Shown: in pieces, positions 14,044 through 19,075 of the stretch | Layout of the letters: every line of letters begins with the position of its first letter | How positions within the stretch are numbered: position 1 is the first letter of the stretch | NCBI GenBank assembly: GCA_964385645.1 | Contig: CAYLPT010000127.1 | Location: 1 to 19,075 of the forward strand | Source: CAYLPT01 sp964385645 | GTDB taxonomy: Bacteria; Armatimonadota; Hebobacteria; Hebobacterales; Hebobacteraceae | Direction: 5' to 3' | DNA length: 19,075 nt | Made by a program: the position numbers and the translations under genes | The notes under the pieces: model-generated | What the model saw: the letters and a program-made list of their open reading frames with translations, nothing else | What the model was told of the DNA's origin: nothing | The model's database searches: none

Positions 14044-15648
14044 ATGCCCTGGTACACCGAGAACGCCCGCAGCACCAGCGGAACCCGCCTGCGCGCCAAC
14101 GACCCCTGCCCCGCCTCCGGCATGTGCCCCCTCTGCATCCGGGACTGCCAGGTCCTGTGCGAGATCTCCAAGTCCGCCTTCCGCGGCCGCGAGGTCCTCT
14201 ACCCCAGCCCGGAGTTCTTCGGAGTCTCCACCGCCGGCTCCAACAAGGACTACCTGCTCAACTGGAGCGACCTCCAGATCCAGGTGGACCTGCTGGGGGC
14301 CCATGGCATCGCCGCCGACCCCGACGCGGCGATCTTCCCGAGGGCCGATGTATCCACTATCGCCGGCGGCGTCCCCCTCAAGCTCCCGGTGGTCATCCCC
14401 GGGCTCGGCTCCACCGACGTGGCGCGCCGCTTCTGGAACGGCCTCGCCATCGGCGCCGCCCTGTCCGGGGTCATGGTGACCATCGGAGAGAACGTCTGCG
14501 GCATGGACGGCGAGTCCGAGTACAACGGCGACGGCAAGGTCACCCGCTCCCCCGACCTGGAGTTCCGCCTCAGCACCTACCGCAAGTACTGGGATGGCGT
14601 GCACGGTGACATCGTCGTGCAGACCAATGTGGAGGACATCCGCGCCGGCGTGGACCTCTTCGCGCTGCGATCCCTCGGCGTGCGGATCATCGAGCGCAAG
14701 TGGGGTCAGGGCGCGAAGGCCATCGGGGGCGAGGTCCGCATTGGCGATCTGGCGAAGGCGATCGAGCTGAAGCGGCGCGGCTATATCGTCATCCCCGACC
14801 CCGAGGAGGAGGCGGTTCAAGAGGCCTTCGCGCGGGGCGTGTTCCGCACCTTCGAGCGCCACTCTCGGGTCGGTATGCCCGAGGAGCGCTCCTTCGTCGA
14901 GGACGTCGCTTGGCTCCGGGACCAGGGGGCGCAGCGCGTCTTCCTCAAGACCGGGGCCTACCACCCCGGCATCGTCGCCTTCACCCTCCGCTGCGCCTCC
15001 CAGGCGAAGGTGGACCTCGTCACCTTCGACGGCGCGGGGGGCGGCACGGGCATGAGCCCGGTGCCCATGATGAACGAGTGCTCGACCCCGACCCTGTACC
15101 TGCTGGCCCAGGTGCTGGAGGGAGTCCGCATCTTGCGCGCCCGGGGCAAGCACGTCCCCGACATCGTCATCGCCGGCGGGTTCGTGAACGAGACGCAGAT
15201 CTACAAGGCCATCGCCATGAGCGGCTTCGCCGACGGCCACGGGCCCATCGTGAAGGCGGTCGGCATGGGTCGGGCGCCGCTCACCGCGGCCATGAAGGCC
15301 GACTACTTCGCCGAGCTGGCCGGCTCCGGCAACCTGCCCCGCAGCTTCTCCCAGCTATACGGCGACCGCCCCGAGCAGTTCTTCATCAGCAGCCCCGAGC
15401 TTCAGGGCCGCTACGGCGACGCGGTCGGCGCCGACCTGCCCTGGTCGGCGGTTGGCGTCTACACTTTCCTCACCGATCGGCTGGCGGTCGGCCTGCGGCA
15501 GTTGCTGGCCGGCAGCCGCAAGTGGCGGCTCGACCTGCTCTCCCGCAGCGACCTCGCAGCGCTGAGCGAGCGGGCCGCCCGCGTCACTGGCCTGCCCGTG
15601 CTTGAGGAGGTGCAGCGGGAGGCCTTCGCCAACCTGCTTGAGTTCTAG
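14044..15648 (+). CDS. FMN-binding glutamate-synthase-like protein with N-terminal cysteine cluster
   Basis: This 534-residue protein has the FMN/central domain of glutamate synthase (Glu_synthase, TIM barrel) but no glutaminase domain. FDGAGGGTGMSPVPMMNE is the FMN-phosphate signature, and VIAGGFVNETQIYKAIAMS and VKAVGMGRAPL belong to the same barrel. The N-terminus has five cysteines (C22, C28, C31, C35, C39), a spacing that suggests an iron-sulfur cluster. After it, GREVLYP and STAGSNKDY resemble a family in anaerobes and thermophiles annotated only as FMN-binding glutamate synthase. Without the amidotransferase half it may use free ammonia or another partner; the reaction is unknown. ATG 14044 is preceded by GAGGT at 5 bases; an upstream GTG (14032) is less likely. 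It has its own promoter and leader. Confidence 0.88.
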   Translation: MPWYTENARSTSGTRLRANDPCPASGMCPLCIRDCQVLCEISKSAFRGREVLYPSPEFFGVSTAGSNKDYLLNWSDLQIQVDLLGAHGIAADPDAAIFPRADVSTIAGGVPLKLPVVIPGLGSTDVARRFWNGLAIGAALSGVMVTIGENVCGMDGESEYNGDGKVTRSPDLEFRLSTYRKYWDGVHGDIVVQTNVEDIRAGVDLFALRSLGVRIIERKWGQGAKAIGGEVRIGDLAKAIELKRRGYIVIPDPEEEAVQEAFARGVFRTFERHSRVGMPEERSFVEDVAWLRDQGAQRVFLKTGAYHPGIVAFTLRCASQAKVDLVTFDGAGGGTGMSPVPMMNECSTPTLYLLAQVLEGVRILRARGKHVPDIVIAGGFVNETQIYKAIAMSGFADGHGPIVKAVGMGRAPLTAAMKADYFAELAGSGNLPRSFSQLYGDRPEQFFISSPELQGRYGDAVGADLPWSAVGVYTFLTDRLAVGLRQLLAGSRKWRLDLLSRSDLAALSERAARVTGLPVLEEVQREAFANLLEF

Positions 15649-15652
15649 CCGG

Positions 15653-17941
15653 TCACGGCCCAGCGACGATGCGGCGGGCGGCGCGGGCGCGGCGGAGCAG
15701 GCGCTCGACGGCGGCGAGGTCGGGCCAGGGCAGCTCCATCTGGAGGTCGTCCTCGTCCAGTGGAAGCTGGAAGCTGTGGCGGAAGGGCGCGACCTTGAGC
15801 GGGAACTGCAGGGCGCGCTTGCGCCGGTCGAGCGGGCGCACGATCATCTCCTGGTCGTCGTAGGCGGAGAAGCGGGTGGCCTCGCGGCTGCGGGCGTAGG
15901 CGGGAGAGAGCCGGGTGACCTCCCGCCACTCCTGGACCGCGCGCTCGGTCTGTCCCCTGAAGTAGGAGACCAGCCCCATGTTGCTGTGGACAATGGGGTT
16001 GTCGGGCCGGGCCTCGATGACTCGGGCGAGGTGGCTGGTGGCCTCCTCGAGCATCTTGTTCTTGGCGTAGGCGAGGCCGAGGTCGTTGTGGCCCTCGGGC
16101 GACTCGGGCGAGAAGATGAGGGCCCGCTGGTAGCACTCCACGGCCTCGTTCAACCGGTCGTCCTTATAGTAGGCGAGCCCCAGGTTGGAGTGCGCGTCGG
16201 GGTTGGTCGGCTCGAGCTTGGTGAGGGCGCGGAAGTGCTCGATGGCCTCCTCGAGGTTGCCCAGCTCGAGGGCCGCGTGGCCGGCGATATCGCGGGCGGC
16301 GGCCAGGCCGGGGTCGAGTGCGACCGCCTGACGGGCCTGGTCGGCGGCGGCGGCGAGGTCGCCCTCAATGTAGTAGGTGAGGGCGAGGTTGGAGCGGGCG
16401 ACGGCGCTGCGGGGCATGGCGTCGGCGGTGCGGCGGAACTGCTCGGCCGCCTCCACGAGCCGGTTCTGGAGGAGGCGGATGACGCCGATGGCGTTGAAGG
16501 CCTCGGGGAACTCCGGGTAGAGCTGGAGCAGCTCGGCGACCTGGGCCTCGGCCTCCTCCAGGAGATCGAGCATGCAGAAGCACACCGCGCAGTTGTACCG
16601 GGCGAGCGCGTGGCGGCTGTCCATGCGCACCCCGGCGCGGAAGTGGTCGAGCGCGTGCCTGAGCTGCCCGCTCAGGTAGCTGGCCACCCCCAGGTTCACG
16701 ACCACCTCCAGGCTCCGGGGGTTGAGCTCGTAGGCGCGCTCCAGGTGGCTAACGGCCTGGCTCACCACCCCCTCCCGGAGCAACAGGGTGCCCGCGTTGT
16801 AGCGGACCTGGAAGTCGTTCGGGCCCGCGCGGAGGGCGCGGCGGACGGCCTCCAGGGCCCGCCTGCGCTGGCCGAGGCGGTAGTGGCAGATGGCGGACTG
16901 CACCAGGGCCCAGGCGTGCTCGGGGGCCAGGTCGGCGACGGTCCAGAGGTCCTCCAGGGCCTCGTGGTAGCGGCCGTAGAGCATGGCGCACAGGCCCCGG
17001 TTGTAGCGGGCGGCGATGTGGGCCGGGTCGCGGGCGAGGGCGGCGGTGAAGGAGCCGGCGGCGAGGTCGAGCTCACCGCGCGATTGCTGGACCACGCCCA
17101 AGGTGCACAGCACGTCCGGGACCCGGCGGCGCTCCCGGAGCAGGGCCTCCAGCTCGGAGACCGCGGTCTTGATGTCGCCCTGGCGGGCGAGCACGATGGC
17201 GAGCGCGCTGCGGCCGGCCTCGTGGCCGGGCTCGCGCGCGATCAGCTCCCGCAGCGCGGCCGCCGCGCGGTCGAGCTGACCCAGGCGCCAGCGCGCGATC
17301 CCCAGGTTCCACAGCAGGCGGCCTGAGTCGGGCAGGTGCTGACGCGCCTGCTCGAGGTCCTCGACCGCGCGGGCCCAGCGCCCGGCCTCGGCCTCGCACA
17401 CGGCGAGGTTATGGCGGGCGAGGGAGGCCCCGTCGCTGCCGTCCAGCAGCGTGCGCAGGGCCCTCTCGGCGGCCTCGCGACGGCGCTCGAGCCAGTGCAC
17501 GCCGGCCAGCCGGAGGTGGGTCTCCGGCCCGGCCTCACCGGCCTCCAGCGCCTGCTCGCACTCGGCGCGGATGCGCGCGCAACGGCGCCGCGCGAGCGAC
17601 TGGCAGAGCCCGAGCTGGATCGCCGCCGATCCCCGGCGCAGCAGCCGCGCCGCGGGCCCGGGCAGCAGCCCGAGGGCCACCCCTCCTCCCGCGCCCAGCA
17701 GGACGCCCAGCCAGGCCGCGCCGGCCGAGAGGCCGCCGCCCGCGCGGGCGCGCACGAACAGCAGCCCAAGCACGGCGCCCACGGCGGCCGAGAGGAGCAT
17801 CCACAGGGCGTGCGTCAGGCTCAGCTTCGGCGAGGCCGCCGGACCGCGCCGTCTGTCCGGCGCGCGCTCCAGCGGCGAGCCGCACACGGTGCACCCGGTC
17901 TGCTGCGGCGGGTTGGCCGCTCCACACAGCCGACAGACCAA
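15653..17941 (-). CDS. Zinc-ribbon, two-TM, multi-TPR protein of unknown function
   Basis: This 762-residue protein begins with a zinc ribbon (C3-x2-C6-x10-C17-x2-C20). Two predicted TM helices (about 43-63 and 71-93) follow, then an array of roughly 15 TPR repeats (about 115-685), with regular LGLAYYxxxxLxEAxxxYxxAL-like periodicity. The last ~78 residues are not TPR. They are a conserved-looking tail with alternating basic and acidic stretches (RRKRALQFPLKVAPFRHSF, then LPLDEDDLQMELPWPDL). The array probably serves as a membrane-anchored scaffold; partners are unknown. Start TTG 17941 is supported by GGGAGG 6 bases upstream on the minus strand. The gene converges on the glutamate-synthase-like gene, 4 bases away, and diverges from the flavoprotein gene. 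Confidence 0.9.
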   Translation of the reverse strand: MVCRLCGAANPPQQTGCTVCGSPLERAPDRRRGPAASPKLSLTHALWMLLSAAVGAVLGLLFVRARAGGGLSAGAAWLGVLLGAGGGVALGLLPGPAARLLRRGSAAIQLGLCQSLARRRCARIRAECEQALEAGEAGPETHLRLAGVHWLERRREAAERALRTLLDGSDGASLARHNLAVCEAEAGRWARAVEDLEQARQHLPDSGRLLWNLGIARWRLGQLDRAAAALRELIAREPGHEAGRSALAIVLARQGDIKTAVSELEALLRERRRVPDVLCTLGVVQQSRGELDLAAGSFTAALARDPAHIAARYNRGLCAMLYGRYHEALEDLWTVADLAPEHAWALVQSAICHYRLGQRRRALEAVRRALRAGPNDFQVRYNAGTLLLREGVVSQAVSHLERAYELNPRSLEVVVNLGVASYLSGQLRHALDHFRAGVRMDSRHALARYNCAVCFCMLDLLEEAEAQVAELLQLYPEFPEAFNAIGVIRLLQNRLVEAAEQFRRTADAMPRSAVARSNLALTYYIEGDLAAAADQARQAVALDPGLAAARDIAGHAALELGNLEEAIEHFRALTKLEPTNPDAHSNLGLAYYKDDRLNEAVECYQRALIFSPESPEGHNDLGLAYAKNKMLEEATSHLARVIEARPDNPIVHSNMGLVSYFRGQTERAVQEWREVTRLSPAYARSREATRFSAYDDQEMIVRPLDRRKRALQFPLKVAPFRHSFQLPLDEDDLQMELPWPDLAAVERLLRRARAARRIVAGP

Positions 17942-17998
17942 GCCTCGCCTCCCTCTCGCCTGTCGGTACCGCTCAGCCCGGCGGCGGTCCCCTCTAAC

Positions 17999-18007
17999 AG
18001 GATACCA
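17999..18007 (-). promoter_or_regulatory. Possible extended -10 promoter for the TPR gene
   Basis: Read on the minus strand, this is TGGTATCCT: a TGn extension followed by TATCCT (4 of 6 to TATAAT). It would start transcription about 50 bases before the TTG start. No -35 match is found 16-18 bases further upstream, so the call rests on the extended -10 alone. Confidence 0.35.
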
Positions 18008-18087
18008 CAGATTGCCCCGGCGTAGGGCCGTCGCCCCGCGCGAGGAGCGCCCCCGCCGGGAGCGAAGCTAACCGCCGCAGAGGCCGC

Positions 18088-18681
18088 ATGAGCGACAGCG
18101 ATCCGAGGCCGCTGGTCCTGGGCATCCTGGCGAGCCCTCGCCCTCGCAGCAACACGGGCGTGCTGCTCGCGCGCGTGCTCGCAGCGGCGGAGGGGGCCGG
18201 CGCGCGCACTGAGCTGGTGTCCCTGCGCGAGCTCGCTTACCGGTCCTGCCTGCACTGCGGCGGCTGTGACCAGACCGGCCGCTGTGTCGTCCAGGACGAC
18301 CTCCAGCGCCTTCACCAGAGGCTGCGCGCCGCCCGCCATCTCGTGCTCGCCTCACCCATCCAGTTCGCCGCTGTATCGGGCGACGCGAAGGCGATGATTG
18401 ACCGCGCCCAGGCCTTCTGGGTGGCCAGGTATCGCCTCCGGCGGCCGGTCAGCGAGCTCGAGGGCGAGCGCCGCGGCGTGTTCGTCGCCACCTGCGGCGG
18501 CGCCGACGAGCGGGTGTTCGAGTGGGCGAAGCCCACCGTCAAGGCGTTCTTCAACTCCACAGGCTTCACGTACTGGCGCGACCTGTTCGCCTCGCGCATG
18601 GACGAGGAGCCGCCCGTCGCCGAGCGCGCGGAGCTGCTCGCCCGGGCGCAACGGCTCGGCGAGGACCTCGTCCGGACGTGA
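18088..18681 (+). CDS. Iron-sulfur flavoprotein-like NAD(P)H-dependent FMN reductase
   Basis: This 197-residue flavodoxin-fold protein of the NADPH-dependent FMN reductase superfamily has ASPRPRSNT (15-23), which matches the FMN phosphate loop GSPRxxSNT. SCLHCGGCDQTGRC (53-66) has four cysteines in a C-x2-C-x2-C-x5-C array, as in archaeal and clostridial iron-sulfur flavoproteins (Isf). SPIQFAAVSGDAKAMIDRAQAFW (89-111) corresponds to the SPVYxxxxSxxxKxFIDR segment. It probably binds FMN and possibly a [4Fe-4S] cluster in a redox role. Many relatives keep the cysteines without proven clusters, so this part is inference. ATG 18088 has AGAGG upstream. The ROK gene follows 26 bases later. Confidence 0.88.
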   Translation: MSDSDPRPLVLGILASPRPRSNTGVLLARVLAAAEGAGARTELVSLRELAYRSCLHCGGCDQTGRCVVQDDLQRLHQRLRAARHLVLASPIQFAAVSGDAKAMIDRAQAFWVARYRLRRPVSELEGERRGVFVATCGGADERVFEWAKPTVKAFFNSTGFTYWRDLFASRMDEEPPVAERAELLARAQRLGEDLVRT

Positions 18682-18707
18682 GCCCTGGCGCCGCGGGAGG
18701 CCGACCT

Positions 18708-19075
18708 GTGGCACTGCCCGAGCTGCTCGCCGGCGTGGACATCGGCGGCGCCAAGATCGCCGCCGGCCTGGTGACCGGGGAGGGCCGAGTCGTCGCCTCC
18801 CGCCGCGTCACCACGCCCGTGGCAGGCGGGGGGGCGGTGGTCGCCGAGGCCGGCCGGCTGCTGCTGGAGCTGACCGCGGCGGCCGGCGCACGCCGCAAGG
18901 ACCTGGCGGCGGTGGGGGTGGCCGTGCCGGCGGTCGTGGACCGCGCCCGGGGCGTCGTGCTGTGGGCGCCGAATATCGCCGGCTGGCAGGAGGAGGTCGA
19001 GGTCGCCGGGCCGCTGGCAAGGGCGCTCAACGCGCCGGTGTCGCTGCACTACGATGGGCACGCCTGGGTGGTGGG
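18708..19075 (+). CDS. ROK family protein (sugar kinase or regulator), N-terminal part, cut by window end
   Basis: The open frame begins at GTG 18708, with GGGAGG 7 bases upstream, and runs off the end of the window after 122 codons. GVDIGGAKIAAGLV (9-22) is the ATP-phosphate loop of the ROK/hexokinase-like fold (usually DIGGTKI). VGVAVPAVVDRARGVVLWAPNIAGW (69-93) matches the ROK pattern GxxxPGxVDxxxGxVxxxPNxxGW. The catalytic segment, usually ENDAN, reads HYDGH (114-118). The likely catalytic Asp116 is kept, but the flanking Asn residues are replaced by Tyr and His. No N-terminal helix-turn-helix is present, so it looks like a kinase rather than a NagC-type repressor. The ROK zinc site and C-terminal domain lie outside the window. 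Confidence 0.88.
   Translation, partial: MALPELLAGVDIGGAKIAAGLVTGEGRVVASRRVTTPVAGGGAVVAEAGRLLLELTAAAGARRKDLAAVGVAVPAVVDRARGVVLWAPNIAGWQEEVEVAGPLARALNAPVSLHYDGHAWVV

Noticed and set aside
12627..14171. Long minus-strand open frame antisense to accD-accA (514 codons), and similar ones at 4500-5993 (-) and 15602-17326 (+)
   Set aside because: Low-complexity Gly/Ala/Arg/His-rich translations opposite clear genes, typical shadows of high-GC third-position bias.
1..19075. Mobile elements, CRISPR arrays, toxin-antitoxin or defence genes, tRNAs
   Set aside because: No transposase, integrase, direct-repeat array, tRNA-like cloverleaf or defence motif was found. Composition looks uniform throughout.

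Overview
This is a GC-rich bacterial chromosome segment (roughly 70% G+C by eye). It holds tightly packed housekeeping genes and shows no phage, transposon, CRISPR, tRNA or rRNA signature. Starts are a mix of ATG, GTG and TTG, many genes overlap by 4-8 bases, and purine-rich Shine-Dalgarno sequences are common. Ribosomal protein S21, a PgpH-type 7TM-HD protein and a DgkA-PAP2 fusion, in the order rpsU-phoH-pgpH-ybeY-dgkA-CNNM-cdd, recall the gene order of Bacillota and neighbouring phyla. S21 argues against Actinomycetota. A GC-rich lineage such as Armatimonadota, Chloroflexota or a deep Bacillota class is plausible, but this is inference and no marker fixes the phylum.

Layout. Bases 1-2605 (+) form a translationally coupled run: the end of birA (biotin ligase), rimI-like acetyltransferase, tatD-like nuclease and a COG2159-type amidohydrolase. 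A HIT hydrolase gene follows (2645-3013). A textbook sigma-70 promoter (3031-3059) then opens a second unit. It has a GC-rich, foldable ~190-base leader, then rpsU, phoH, pgpH, ybeY, a dgkA-PAP2 fusion, two tandem CNNM/CorC-type transporters and cdd (to 10852). This unit joins translation and rRNA maturation (S21, YbeY, PhoH), c-di-AMP turnover (PgpH), undecaprenyl/lipid phosphate recycling, cation transport and pyrimidine salvage.

pheA (bifunctional chorismate mutase/prephenate dehydratase) runs on the minus strand, overlapping the end of cdd by 44 bases. It diverges from accD-accA, the two carboxyltransferase subunits of acetyl-CoA carboxylase; birA at the left edge supplies the biotinylation that this enzyme needs. 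A perfect 9-bp hairpin follows accA. A second good sigma-70 promoter and a long 5'-leader hairpin precede a stand-alone FMN-binding glutamate-synthase-like gene (14044-15648).

That gene converges, 4 bases apart, on a minus-strand gene for a 762-residue zinc-ribbon/two-TM/TPR protein. Diverging from it are an Isf-like flavoprotein and the start of a ROK-family kinase, cut by the window edge.

No stretch over 300 bases lacks a gene. I do not see a clear novel multi-gene system. The most interesting items are the rpsU leader RNA, the hairpin/palindrome leader of the glutamate-synthase-like gene, the DgkA-PAP2 fusion with altered phosphatase motifs, the uncharacterised TPR protein, and active-site or allosteric motif departures in AccA, YbeY, PheA and the ROK protein.
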